A program made the translations under genes and the position numbers. Positions 22,188 to 33,082 of a DNA stretch of 57,020 bases are shown here, piece by piece. The stretch is taken from contig JABANN010000174.1 of assembly GCA_013115125.1 (NCBI GenBank), positions 1 through 57,020 of the forward strand, read 5' to 3'. The stretch comes from Perkinsus olseni (Eukaryota > Perkinsozoa > Perkinsida). The notes beneath the pieces were generated by a model. It saw only the letters and a program-made list of their open reading frames with translations. It was not told the origin of the DNA and did not search any database. Within the stretch, counting starts at the first letter, position 1, and every line of letters begins with the position of its first letter.

Positions 22188-22929
22188 CATTAAAAGTATA
22201 CAAGTTGCTGTTATGCCGCTGCCTCATTAGTAATATTTTCACACTAGCAGCTGTTGTGTATTGTTTTGTCCCAGTGCATGGCAACGGAGGATTTCCAGCA
22301 ATTCACTTTGGCCGTTCATTGCAGCTTCGGTCCAACTTGCCATACATTCACTTTCTGGACCACATTTCTCATAGTGGACACCCAGAGTCTGATAACTGTC
22401 AGAACGCCCTCCTTCCATAGCAGGCCAGAAACCTGTGACACATCTCAAGGCTTTCTGAACCTCTCTGTAAGCCCGAGGCCATCTCGTGGGAAGGCGCTAA
22501 TGACCGTTCGTTCAAGCTCGAAGTGAACCTCCCGTTTGAGTTGAAAGTCCAACGCCGACAGCACAGGTTAGACTAGCACTACCGATGTACCTTTCTGTGG
22601 GGGATCAGTTCAACCTGTTGATAGGGTCTTTTCATGAAGGCAGGATTGTTGCTCTCAGAGCGGTAGTAAGACGCCACCGCCAACGACTCTATCACGCACT
22701 TATCGGTGAATCCCTCCCCACCAAGGTGCTCTAGCAGATCGTCGCGTTAATCCTTCACTCGCAAAGAACTCAGAAGGCCCCAGCGTGTATATGAAAGCAT
22801 CAAGAACATCATCATGAGTTCGTGCGTCGATCGGCCAGAGCATATTAACGCCATTCCAGCCTTCTAGGGGGTCATCAGCCGGGAATCTTAGCTCGACCCA
22901 TGAGCATCACAAAATAGGTTCGATCCGCC
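22188..22929. other. Convergent spacer, no gene seen
   Basis: Lies between the plus-strand coiled-coil gene and a minus-strand gene. A T-arm-like ATAGGTTCGATCCGCCCTA at about 22913-22931 abuts the stop codon of the minus-strand gene. No other feature recognised. Confidence 0.5.
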
Positions 22930-23566
22930 CTACTCGTAATGCCTCCTTATCGGCTTCCCTTCCGTATCCCAAATTTCCGCTAAATTACGGTTTCGGTGAT
23001 GGTGGAAGGTGACTTCATTGGTGGGAATCTGAGGGGCCTCCACTCCCTCAGTCGTCCCCTGACCCCATCCCAACCGGTAGCTTCCATCGCGTCCACCACG
23101 AGCTGGTCTCGTCATCAGGCCGGTCGGTAATATGACAAACATGCGTCTGGTTGGTCCGCAGACTGGCCGGGTCCACCACCACTACCCGCTGGATCTGATA
23201 ACCGTGAATCGGAAGGCCCTGCCCCTCGGGACCCCACCTGCCGCCGATGTATTCTGGAACCCCTGAGTGGCAACGCTCCGACAGGCTTCACCTTCTCCGG
23301 ATTGAGCTTGTCCCATGCAGCCAAGTCACGTTTATAGCCACCTTCCGAAGGCCTAGGAATCTTATGGTCGACTCTGGTCTGATACAAGTGAGGTTCACCA
23401 AAGCACCCTGCCACTACCACCCCACCGTTTCCATATTCTTCACCTGCTCATGCGTCACTTGCGCGCTCTCGTGTGTCTGCTTCGTCATAATATTCATCAG
23501 ATTCTCGATCGGGTTGATCGACAGGAATTCCGTCGGCTGATGGCAGCCCTCCTCGGGCGGCGTCAT
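22930..23566 (-). CDS. Unknown protein directly downstream of BBS5
   Basis: I do not recognise this gene. Start MTPPEEGCHQPTEFLSINP leads to IENLMNIMTKQTHESAQVTH then EQVKNMET; after an intron ending TTGTATCAG comes RVDHKIPRPSEGGYKRDLAA then WDKLNPEKVKP; further on GPEGQGLPIHGYQIQRVVVV and TDRPDDETSSWWTRWKLPVG; the end reads NEVTFHHHRNRNLAEIWDTE then GKPIRRHYE. About 200 residues, soluble and rich in charged and aromatic residues. Exon joins in the middle are uncertain. Its start codon lies only about 67 bp after the BBS5 stop on the same strand, so the two may be expressed together; a ciliary role by neighbourhood is speculation. Confidence 0.5.
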
Positions 23567-23632
23567 CAGTAAAACAGGGAAGCACCTCCCGTCGGCCCTC
23601 CCGTGAACACCAACTACGAAGGCCCGGCAAAA

Positions 23633-25735
23633 TCACACTATGTTCCACAAGCCATCGATAGTCACACCATCACGTAACCTCGCAACGGCCAAGCCGAGCT
23701 GAGGACAATACACCGGCTCCCTGCGGACAGCACGATGACCGCCCGCCGACTGCCCTGCTGCTTCTACCGGTAGCCACCAGGCTCGCCATCAGGGTGGTAG
23801 AGCATGGCAACATCCCCCTCCTGCTCGGCCGCGCCCGCCCGATCCAACAACTTCTCAAACCCGACTTCCTCGTCGATCTCAACATCCTCTTCGAACCGTT
23901 GCAGTGGCGCCGGGGCAGAGAGAAGCTGAGGCTAATTTCGTGGCGCGCGAAATCTCGTGAACCTGAGCTCTCACCTGCCCGGCACCTGACACTACAATCA
24001 GCGCACTCGAAAGGTTTTCAAGATACTCACCTGCTGAGGTCCCTCCCCCACCGATGGGTTCCTCCATCGACACCTCCACTCCGAAAATAGGAGACTAGCC
24101 ACGAAAAAATGGCGGAGCGAAGCAGCCGCCTTTCCGCCCACCTCGACGAACAGTTCGCGCATCTTCAGCACTTGCTGGTGAACTCTTTTGAGCTCCTCCG
24201 GCGGGTCCAGTCGGAAACCGAGGACGTATCCTCCCGCTGGCCACCAGGAACAACGCAAGATCGGTTACAGTCGCGAATGTAGCATAAAAATTCTCAATTT
24301 TGTTTTCACTTCTACCCCATGCCTTGCTGAGTCGCCTAATGACTAGTTGCATGATATCGCGCCGTAGTGATCTATTCTTTCAACCGAGCGCTCGTCTCTT
24401 GCCTCACTACGATCGAGGCTTAGGGAGATAGCACTTCACCCGGATGCGACCTCCCCTACTCACGAACCCCATCCTTTCAGATCTGACCCGAGACCCTCTC
24501 CTCTGTGTAGAATGAATATTCCACATAACGTTCGACTCTCGTCACCGCTACCCCTCCACGGCCTAGTGTCACCAGTCGGATTGACGACTACTTCACACTC
24601 TTTTTGGCACCATTAAGAATGCCAAATGCTGTTGATGCTCAGCCGTTAGATTTCGACTCGACGGAGCGGTTGTGCTGACCTCCTCTGAAAGTATCCATCA
24701 CCAACGCCTTGCCGAACTTCGACTTCTTCAGCGTCACCCCACGCTGAACCAACGGCAATGCACACAGAAAGATAGCCAATGACAATTACAATCTGTATGT
24801 AGGGTATGGAGACGTTGAAGGACTCAGCCAGGGCGGCATACCACACCACCCTCACCTAACCCGAGAAGCAATACTAACACGCTGTCCTCGGCAGAGCGAT
24901 CACATTGGTGATGACCATGGTGCCCAGGTTGCCTTGGTCCGTCGCAAGGTTCCATACTCCCGATATCTTGTCGTACATCTTCTCGTCAGGGAGCAGCACC
25001 AGCTCTTGATCTCTCACTATAGCAGCCCTGATATTCTGTGAATGACACGGGTCAACCTAAGATACCCCTACCTGAGTTTGAGCTCACGGTAGAATCTTGA
25101 GGTATCGTAAGCTTTGTAAACTGATTGAATTGTCGTGAAAATTCGAGGAGAATAGCGGACCAGCGAAGTAAAGATGAACTCGAATCTTTGGCCATTGTAT
25201 CTTACCATGATCAACCTGTCACTGAAAGATACCTATCAGTTCACTTAGTCATGATAAACACCGCCTGGGTGTCGCCCCTCAACTTGCTGTTCACCATTTT
25301 TATGTTGATATTTTGCACGCACCCCCATCCAATAGAAAGGTTCGCTCTGAAAATGACGTATCCGGCGAAAAATCTTCGCGCTGCGCAAAGATACCACCGA
25401 GCTTTTCTCTTGGCAGTTATCCAAATAACCCTGAGATTGGTAACTATCATGACACCTCGATCGCCATTATTTCCCTAAACCAAAAAAATCGACCGAATCG
25501 CCCAAAACCTGCCGCCTCCTCGCCTTAGTGTCTTCAACAGAATTAATCGTATCAATCTCCTGCTCTCCCCTACAAGGGCCGTCCCCTCAGCCACCAAAAG
25601 GCCTATCGTCACCCACCTTCTCAATTTCAAATCACTACTTGACAGATCAAACCGAATCTCAGCGTCCTGCCAAACCCCTCTGGTCGATTCACCAATGGAC
25701 GCGCTGCTCCGCTGACCCATCACCGTGTCCGCCAT
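23633..25735 (-). CDS. BBS5: Bardet-Biedl syndrome 5 protein (BBSome subunit)
   Basis: BBS5 is a subunit of the BBSome, the coat that moves membrane proteins in cilia, with two PH-like domains binding phosphoinositides. Exons read [102 protein letters not shown] then [67 protein letters not shown] and finally [18 protein letters not shown] with [10 protein letters not shown]. Each matches human BBS5 in order, from WEDRDVRFDLS to the last residues LQGLWEV. Introns carry the ATTTCGTGGCGCGCGAAAT, GGCGGAGCGAAGC and CAACCTAAGATACC motifs. It implies a motile or sensory flagellated stage. Confidence 0.95.
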
Positions 25736-26277
25736 GATGATAAAGTCTAATACCAGATCCTGAGAGAGCTCACCATTTTGTCCGGACCCAATTGACAACT
25801 GGACAAAGCGCAACTCAAGAGTCCACACGAAACAGCAAATGTATCATCCCTGATGGACCCACTTGAAGAAACTTGACAACATCTTACCCATCATCATTAA
25901 TAACAACAACAACAATACCGTCCACGGAGGGCTGTACTGATGATGATAAATGACGATGACAGCCTCCACAAGCGCGTACGGTGAGTAAAAGTATCAGTCC
26001 TGGCTGGTCGGACTAAAGATGCGGTAACAGGCAGCGGGCGGCGGCAGCGCTGGAGAGCAATAGGATACCAATATGGTCTCCCTATCGGAACAACAACAGA
26101 GTAAATCGAGAATAATCCCAATATCTTGCAATCTTGCATTTCCTCAACGTGTACCGTCATAAACCCACTACTGTTACCAATGAGAAATCAGTCGAAGACT
26201 TTTACTAACCGGTCGACGCTGCGGTGACGAGGGGCGGCCTCCTGCTGCTGCTGCCGCGCCAGACCTTCACCGTCGCC

Positions 26278-27845
26278 TTACGCGCTGCCGGCCTTAGCGG
26301 ACACGAGAGGGGAGAAACTCAGAGACACATACGGGTAGTACTCGCTGCTACCCTCCTCCTGAACAGAAAAGAAGATACCATCAACGTCATCGACCTACCG
26401 AGGGAATCTTACGTCAGTGGCGGCGCTTCCCTGTTGCTTCTCGGTCTTCGCACCGGAGAGGTAGTTCTTACCGAAGAGACCGCTACTCGAGAAAACGTCC
26501 ATGAGCTCAGCACGCAGCTTAACCGGCTTGGCCTGGGACTTCTTGCCAACAACCGCGATGAAAGCAGCGAAGTTCGGGGGAACACCAAAACGGAGGACGG
26601 CCTCGACGAACGTCCGCATAGCCTTCAAGTGCATCCAGCCGACCAGAGTATCGGAGAAAGCAGCAGCGCAAACCCTGAAAAAATACACATCCCTTAGCGG
26701 AGCAAAGCAGATGGACCCTCACCTCTTAAGGAAAGCCTCCTGCTTCTTCACCTCGCTCTCCATGTGGGCCTTGGCGGTCTGAAGCTCGTCGTACTTGGCG
26801 GCGTCATAGGTGAAGTCGCGACAGTTGAATCTGGCGTGTCGCATGTTACTGGAGAACTCCTCGACGATGTTCTTGAAGACAACCACTCGGTACAGCTTAG
26901 CGCCGTCTTTATCGGCGGGGAGGTTGAGGGGAATGGCCGACTGAGGGACCACCTTCGAGGCGGCGGCCTCATATTTGCTCAAAAATTCTTGATCTTGGCC
27001 GCGAGGAACCACAACAACAACGGTGGTCAAGTGCTCGGTCTCGACGAAGTCACCATCGCGGACGCTCTTGGGAGTCACTACATCGGTGAGGTCACGCTGG
27101 GCGTAAGAGCCAGCATCCTAGGGACAAACAAAATAAAAGATACTCTAGCGGAGCGAAGCAGCATACCTTCTTGGACATCTGAGTGTACTGAGTCTTCAAA
27201 TCCGAGAAAGTCTGACTCTTGGACTTGACTTCCTCGTCGAGCTTCTGAATGCTGGTCAAGAGCAAACTGAGGTTGTCCTGAATGTTTCTGGTCCTGGGGA
27301 ACTTAGCGTCGTCCCAGTGGAACTTGGAAATGTACTCCTCGCACGAGAGAGAGGACCTCTGGGAGACCACCTTGAACTCGGTCTTGGGGTCGAGCTCGAG
27401 AAGCTGTCTTTCGATTCGGCGCAGGACAGCTTCAACCTGAGGAAGAAAAGCCAAGGGTGAGCAACCTGTTGCGCAGCGATTGAGAGTTACCTGAGAATCC
27501 TGCTTCGAGAGGTCGTCCACCAATCTGATGAGGGAGTCGAAGGAACCGAACTTGAGGTTCTCGGGAACGTCGAACCTGATGGAAAAATAGTAAAACAACA
27601 ACAGGTATTCCACGCTAGAGACAACAAAGCCATAAAATCGGTTGCACGAGTAAAAGTAGCATAAAATTTTCACCAACCATAACAAAGCCAAATCCCTCCC
27701 TCTACCATAACTACTTGTAAACAGCATCACAATATTTGTTCTTCTCGCATACCCTGGACTGCAAAACGGTGTGAATGAGTTCCTTGGGCTCGTCGGCGGA
27801 CGAACAGGCCAGAATCAGGTACGGTTGGATCGTAGAAGAGGACAT
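26278..27845 (-). CDS. ATP6V1C: V-type H+-ATPase subunit C
   Basis: Subunit C of the V1 sector, part of the peripheral stalk that links V1 and V0 and controls reversible assembly of the proton pump. Seven or so exons read MSSSTIQPYLILACSSADEP then KELIHTVLQSR; FDVPENLKFGSFDSLIRLVD; VEAVLRRIERQLLELDP; EEYISKFHWDDAKFPRTRNI; YAQRDLTDVVTPKSVRDGDF with TEHLTTVVVVVPRGQDQEF; FKNIVEEFSSNMRHARFNCR with DFTYDAAKYDEL; VCAAAFSDTLVGWMHLKAMR with TFVEAVLRFGVPPNFAAF; and a last exon EEGSSEYYPYVSLSFSPL ending AKAGSA. The EYYPYV end matches the family C-terminus. Introns hold GTATCTTTTATT and AGCGGAGCGAAGC motifs; the last intron reads GTAAGATTCC...CTGTTCAG. The start was placed at the first ATG before the conserved N-terminus. 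Confidence 0.95.
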
Positions 27846-28291
27846 AGCTACAGCACACTTGGGTACACTAGAAAAAAGAGAAAGGCTTCTTCTAGAGGAT
27901 CTCGAGCTTAAGAGCCAGGCTCAGGAACTTAGTCTTCATTTCGCGCGCGCCCGTGTAATCGATAACGAAGCTGGCACGAGTCAACCTAAGATTCCTGCCC
28001 TAAACAACAGTGCTAGAAGAGAGGTCATCGTAGAGGACTTTAGGGAGCTACGCAGCTGCCCTGAACACGAGCTTGGCGAATCTTGCAATCTTACCATTCC
28101 CTAAATCACCAACAGTCCAAAAATTCGCAAATAACCTATGCCTTCTTCTTAGCCGTAGCTGTACCACCCCCTCAGCGCTGAGCTAAGTCCCTTCTGTGTT
28201 CCTCTTCTCGACCCTCCGCCCTCCCAACTGTTCAACACCAACAGTACCCGTTTGTATCATGCTTAACAACACCATCGCATGATGCTCATCA
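27846..28291. other. Spacer upstream of V-ATPase C
   Basis: Probable promoter region for V-ATPase C on the left and 3' flank of the IQ gene on the right. Contains one TCAACCTAAGATTCC motif at 27981. A short plus-strand open frame (27775-28104) is antisense to the ATPase first exon and is not supported. Confidence 0.5.
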
Positions 28292-30960
28292 TCAGAGATC
28301 CCTTTCGGCCCGGGCGGCTCTGATGGCTCTCTTCAACTCGCCCGCGGCGAACTCGAGCTCAGCGGCAGTGGACGCTCGTAGTCGTCGAGTGATGAACTCC
28401 CCTCGCCTCTTGTAGCGCAGTATGAATACTAATGATTCTGATAAGTTGAAGCTCGATCGGCTGGAGTTCCGAGGAGGAATGTGCACTCGGTTAACAGAGA
28501 GCAACTGAGGGACGACACCGATGGTCACCACTGCTGGCCCGCTGGAGGACTCACCGGGATGACCTCGACGGCTGAGGAGAGGTCTCGATGGTAGGCCTCC
28601 TCTCTGGTCACCCAGCTGGCTAGGAAGTACATCAACCCTGCGTCGTCACTTCGGCCGCTTTCGGTGTGGAAGATCCTGTACCAGTAGGGGGTCCTGACGG
28701 AAGAGATACGAATGGTGTGGTATGGGTACATCGGATCGGCATTAAAGGCACCAGCAAGGATCGAACCCTATACCTCACCCTACTAAGTCCCGTGTTCTAA
28801 CCACTAGACCAATCGAGCTTGTGTCCTACCAGCGGCCTCCCTTATCCGAGTCCTTCTCCAAGCACACTACGAAGTTGTCAGCGATCGATCTAGTATCCTC
28901 AAAGGGACATGGTCTAACACCGAATGAGCGCTCCAACGAACGACTCTTCCCGTTCCTCTACCCACATCTTCGGGCGCCGAGTCATCAGCCACGGGCGGAC
29001 AGCTCTCTGTATAACAACAGCCGCCCAGGAGTCAGGGTTGATCCATCGGACTACCCCTCGCAGCCACGACGACATCTAAAAATTACAAAAACTCTAGCGG
29101 AGCGAAGCTGGGTGAAGAGAATCGTGATCATCACCATGCTGTTCTTTCTGCTGGGCATCAGTTTCACCCAGGCCGAGCTCGAGAGGACGCGGTCGCGGAT
29201 ACCTGCGATTCGATTTTTACGAGGAAGTCCCCCGACCCTCGGCCGACGGCTACTGTCTGGCAGTTTGCTCAGCATCCTCTCCGTCAACTTGGTCGAGTAC
29301 AACTCTTTCAGAGGCATCACCATCCCCCAGGGTATCTTTGACAGGAGGTTGACCTAGCAATTGCACGCATGCACAAAAGATACCTTATTCTCGGAGTTCC
29401 ACTTCAGCCAGTGCCTCTCCTCGACGATACCAAGGTCCTCCGCAGTAAGGAGCCACTGCCTGCCGACCAACCAGTCTCGTATAGGGCCGCCCAGCTCAGG
29501 GCGTATATCCTTCTCCACGAGTATCTAGAGGTCCCCGGTTCGAATCCCAGCGCCGGTACTTTGCCAAACCTTCTGAATGGCCTTCGCAAGCGGGCACGTT
29601 TCATTGGCAGCCTTCCTTCGGCGTTTGAGCATACTAAGGAAAGGTAACATGGTTACCCGACCCCCACAGCTCACCCACGCCCCTACCGTAAAATCCATCG
29701 ACTCACAGCCAGCATGATGGTCCTCCTCGCGACCTTGTAAGACGCCGTGCTACTCGACGCCGCCGAGGATACGCTACTCCGGTGGGCTGAGAGAAAACGA
29801 TCCCCCTGTTCGGTACACCAATTGTGAAATTTAGGATCGATTCTGGAACTGATTTTTACACGCTCGCTTCCAGAATCAAGTCTGAGATCCCAAATCAGTT
29901 CACTTAACACTCAGCGATCGTCCTGTTTCCCAGAATGGCGAACTCACTGAGGATAGGCCTTGGACCATCACCCATACTCCAGGACATCGTAGAAGCCTGT
30001 TCGTAAAATTCAGGGCAGTCCCGGAACTCCCCATCCTCATCGTCAGGTCGGTAGACGAGCATGTGGCCATCTCTTCTCATTAGATACCGTTTGTAGCACT
30101 CCGCTATGGTCACGGCCGCCCACCTGAGGTCGAGAAAGCGTTCTTGGAAGCTCCTCGCGGCCACACGGAAGCTCCCCTCTGGGAATACCACTTTCTATGA
30201 AAAAAGCGAAGCGAAGTTCCATTGCTTGATAGAAGCTTACTCGACCAAGCCAAAACCGTCCTGCTCTTAGCCAAACAAAAGAGATTCTTTTTTCCAACTC
30301 TTCCATGATTCACGCCCAGCCTACTTTTCCTTGTGGCGGTTTTTCAATTTTTCCATCGCTTTTTTCCTCTTACTCTTCCTGTCCCCCAGAATTTGCAGCC
30401 GAGCAACGAAGTCGGACCGAATGGCCGTGACCTGACCACCTCCGAACCACAGCCTGGCCGATAGATCACAACTCTCACCTCAATATCCCGAACTTGCTCC
30501 TTGAGCGCTTTTATCAATTTAAGAGGAATCCCCCATCCTTCCAGGACCTCCTCAGGGACCTACTCGTCATAATTTCGTGGCGCAGTGACGATTGATGCTC
30601 CCTCCGTTCGATAAACCGATCCAAAACTCAGAGTCGCTTCCAGAATTTATTTTTACGCGCAAAATGACGCGGTTTTGGAATCAATTATGAGTCTCAGAAA
30701 TGGCTCACTGACAACCAGATGCCGACCTTGGAAACGTCGTGATGATTTTTTATCCACTGCTTGTGATAGAGGACTTCCTGATAAGGTCGAATTTCGTACC
30801 GGTGCCGACTGAGCTGCCGAGAGCACCGGTCGAGGAGAGCGTTGAGGGACACTGGACGAGAGGACACTGTGGGGTCGTTCGAAAAAGCAATTCTGAAACT
30901 CGGAATCGATTCTTGGACCATATTTTGGGTTTAGAAAGAAAATCCAGAGTCGATTCTCAG
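28292..30960 (-). CDS. Multi-exon IQ-motif protein, unknown
   Basis: Exon pieces on the minus strand with coding character: PVSLNALLDRCSRQLSRHRY then EIRPYQEVLYHKQW; EEVLEGWGIPLKLIKALKEQ; QILGDRKSKRKKAMEKLKNR; a stretch with WAAVTIAECYKRYLMRRDG; FRDCPEFYEQA; LAKAIQKVWQ; ELGGPIRDWLVGRQWLLTAE then DLGIVEERHWLKW; AAVVIQRAVRPWLMTRRPK; YWYRIFHTESGRSDDAGLMY then FLASWVTREEAYHRDL; and a C-terminus FILRYKRRGEFITRRLRAST with ELEFAAGELKRAIRAAR. Several pieces fit calmodulin-binding IQ motifs (IQxxxRxxxxR). A myosin-like tail is possible but unproved. A stop-like TAG at 30321-30323 may instead be an intron donor (GTAGGCTGGG), so this could be two genes. Three introns hold copies of one hairpin intron family. 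Confidence 0.45.
28750..28822 (-). other. tRNA-like element in an intron of the IQ gene
   Basis: On the minus strand the order is a D-arm-like TTGGTCTAGTGGTTAGAAC (as in tRNA-Glu), a middle region, and a T-arm-like TAGGGTTCGATCCTTGC. The acceptor ends do not pair. It lies between a possible donor GTAGGACAC and acceptor TTCCGTCAG before the exon TPYWYRIFHT. Confidence 0.55.
29525..29566 (+). other. T-arm-like sequence antisense in an intron of the IQ gene
   Basis: GTCCCCGGTTCGAATCCCAG then CGCCGGTAC on the plus strand. On the minus strand it falls between the exons ending KVWQ and beginning KDIRPELGG. Confidence 0.45.
29828..29913 (-). repeat. Hairpin intron family, copy 1
   Basis: On the minus strand it reads CTTGATTCTGGAAGCGAGCG, TGTAAAAATCAGTTCCAGAA and TCGATCCTAAATTT. 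It holds a perfect 10-bp inverted repeat, GATTCTGGAA/TTCCAGAATC. Related sequence recurs in introns at 30612, 30882 and 56636, all in the same orientation to the gene. Confidence 0.7.
30610..30712 (-). repeat. Hairpin intron family, copy 2
   Basis: Intron after VSKVGIWLS, donor GTGAGCCATTTCTGAGACTC. Contains TGATTCCAAAACC, GCGTAAAAATAAATTCTGGA and AGCGACTCTGAGTTTTGGAT, alignable with copy 1 and copy 4, and a shared tail TTTATCGAACGGAGGG. Confidence 0.7.
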
Positions 30961-30965
30961 TCCAA
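30882..30965 (-). repeat. Hairpin intron family, copy 3
   Basis: On the minus strand GAATCGACTCTGGATTTTC, AAAATATGGTCCAAGAATCG and ATTCCGAGTTTCAGAATTGC, then TTTTTCGAACGACCCCACAG, the probable acceptor before VSSRPVSLNAL. Confidence 0.6.
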
Positions 30966-31688
30966 AACTACTGTTTCGAACAAAGTGTATGTATAGTAAT
31001 TGGTGTGGCCTTCAGAGGAAGAATCATCCCCGCTCTTCCACTCAGAACGCTGTTAAGGTGAGGAATACAGTTGGCGTATCCAAGGTTGACCCATGCTCTC
31101 GACAGAATGAGAGAAGGATGCTAGAGGTAGGGGCATGCTAGCGCTGTTACTCCAATCGCTAGTGACGAAGCTAGCACGCATGCACATCGTAATCGTAACA
31201 ACGACCTCGCGCTGGCAACAAGTATACTATAGTCTGGTTACTCTCAGGAGGGCCCCTCCGACTGGTGACGATTAGGGAGAGTTGTGGTAGTAGGAGGTAT
31301 CCACGATAGTGAACTCAGAATCAGTTAGCCCACGACCTTCGTAAACATTGATCTCAACCAGACGAATGTCGATCAGCCTACCCTGAGGGGGACAGTGATC
31401 ATTTAGCGCGGAAAAGTGCCACCACCGGGGATAGAACCTGCGGCCAACCGCTCGGAATTCGCTTGTTGTGCATTTAGGTCAATTGTGGGTTTCCTTTTTT
31501 CTTGCATTGCGCTGACGACCGAGCGGCGGCGAGAAGGAGAATCTTCGATTTCACCAAGGTTGGAGGGAGGCGAAACTAAGGTCATGAGTGATGGGAAAGT
31601 GTATCCTACGTTGAAGCATGCAAGATACAAAATAGGTCGGGTTGAGGCAGGTCGCACGAATATCGATCAGCACATATTTTACTTTTAT
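30966..31688. other. Divergent spacer
   Basis: Between the minus-strand IQ gene and the plus-strand PDZ gene. Holds a GCACGCATGCACA motif (31174-31186), a T-arm-like CGCAGGTTCTATCCCCGGTG on the minus strand (about 31420-31440) and the GCAAGATACAAAATAGGTC element at 31619-31647, about 42 bp before the next start codon. An open frame runs in from 31416 in frame with the PDZ gene but its composition is not protein-like. Confidence 0.5.
31619..31647 (+). promoter_or_regulatory. Conserved upstream element, copy 3
   Basis: ATGCAAGATACAAAATAGGT then CGGGTTGAGG, about 42 bp upstream of the PDZ gene start. Matches the elements before both secreted genes at 11206 and 12403 over GCAAGATACARAATAKGTC, although the genes are unrelated. 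Confidence 0.45.
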
Positions 31689-32643
31689 ATGGGAAATACA
31701 CTCGCTTCGATCGAGTCCAGCTCAACAGTCTCCAGGCTAGAGACTTTCAGCACCAACATGTTCGACCAATGCTGCCGACGGCCCGAATCATCAGAATGGC
31801 TTAACGAGGTCACAGTAGTAGGGGAAGACGGACAACAACAGCAGGCAGCAGCAGCGGACCATACCACACCAAAGGCAACTCCTGCTCCTATGGTAGCTAC
31901 CCCAAGTACAGCCTCTGTAGCTGAGAAGGAAGAAGGTACTAATCGACCGAATCACAAGTGACCGTTCGAACGACTATCATCAGGTCATTCAATTCAAACG
32001 GGAGGGAACGCGGCGGCTGCGGCAGCACAAACATTGGGGGTAACACGGGAAGGCCCGTGGGGGTATCTTTTAGTCACGCGTGAACTTTGCGGAGAGGGTC
32101 GTACTTCGGGCAGGTTATCGAATATCGCTGCGGGACTTGAATGATTTTACGAGGATTAAAGAGCTAGTGGTACTGATCTGTGACGGTGGTTGCTCAGACA
32201 ACGACCACCACTGATGATGACACGTTCGAGGACGATACTGATGACGACGTTGCTGATGAGCGGATAGGGGCTCCTGAGGAAGATATCGAGGCCAATTGCT
32301 TCAAGATAGATATACAGGTAGTATCTTAGGTTCATGCAGGGAAGATACAAAATAGGTTAGCTCATGACCCGCTTTTCAGAGGATCCCCGGCGTTCGTCTG
32401 GGCATTGATGTTGATCATAGCGATCCTCGATGGCTGGTAGTTGACAGAGTGACCCCCGAGGGTTCGGTTGATCTCTGGAACAAGAAGGCCCCTCCAGGCC
32501 AGAAACTTCAGAAGGGAGACATTATCGTCAGGGTTAACGACGTCCGAATGGACGCCATGCGGATGGTAGAACAGTGCCAGGCTTCGAGCGTTCTGCACAT
32601 GTGGGCGAGGAGACCGAAACTCATCCGTTCCTTATCTAATTGA
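31689..32643 (+). CDS. PDZ-domain protein with N-myristoylation motif
   Basis: Starts MGNTLASIESSSTVSRLETF; Gly2 with Ser7 fits the N-myristoylation consensus (MGxxxS/T), so membrane attachment is likely. Then a Gln/Ala and Thr/Pro-rich linker (QQQQAAAADHTTPKATPAP), a second low-complexity exon, an acidic exon TTTDDDTFEDDTDDDVADE, and after the intron at 32318-32379 a PDZ domain: RIPGVRLGIDVDHSDPRWLV then VDRVTPEGSVDLWNKKAPPG, QKLQKGDIIVRVNDVRMDAM and VLHMWARRPKLIRSLSN stop. The carboxylate loop is GVRLGI rather than GLGF. Exon joins between 31958 and 32200 are uncertain. Probably a membrane scaffold; partner unknown. Confidence 0.62.
32318..32379 (+). other. Intron with GTATCTT...AAGATAC inverted repeat
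   Basis: Donor GTAGTATCTTAGG, acceptor CGCTTTTCAG. Inside, AGTATCTTAGG and GGAAGATACAAAATAGG form a 7-bp perfect stem (GTATCTT/AAGATAC) about 14 nt apart. Confidence 0.7.
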
Positions 32644-33082
32644 TGAACTCCTTTGTCACAGCCATTTCATGCTACTCTCGCATTATTAACCTACTACTAC
32701 CAGTGCTCTCAAGTGGTCGGCCTGGCGACACCCGTATTACTTCCATCTTCGCTGCTACTGCTGTTTCTGGTGGTTGTAGTGCCCTTTCTCCTCCTGTTAC
32801 CATCAACAAGGCCTTCTGTACTCTCATTTCTATCACTTCCCAGTATATCGATCAACATCTTCGACTGTGTCGGCGTCCTATTGACCAGAATAATAATACC
32901 AATGAAGCAACAGCAGGTTGGAGGGGTCTCAATTAGAGTCCTCCAGCGACAAGCCTCGTGTATAATAAGTGTTTAGGTGGTGATAACAATATTATTATAC
33001 TTGCCGTCCAATCGCAGTCCTCAGAGGCTCTCTTGCGTTCTATCAATCGTCTTCTGCACAGCGGGAGTTGGCAGTTTTCAGG
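32644..33082. other. Spacer, no gene seen
   Basis: Probably 3' flank of the PDZ gene and promoter of the next. Open frames here encode low-complexity Leu/Val or Ser runs and overlap on both strands, so I do not support them. Confidence 0.5.

Noticed and set aside
26224-27228. Two long plus-strand open frames
   Set aside because: Antisense to V-ATPase subunit C exons.
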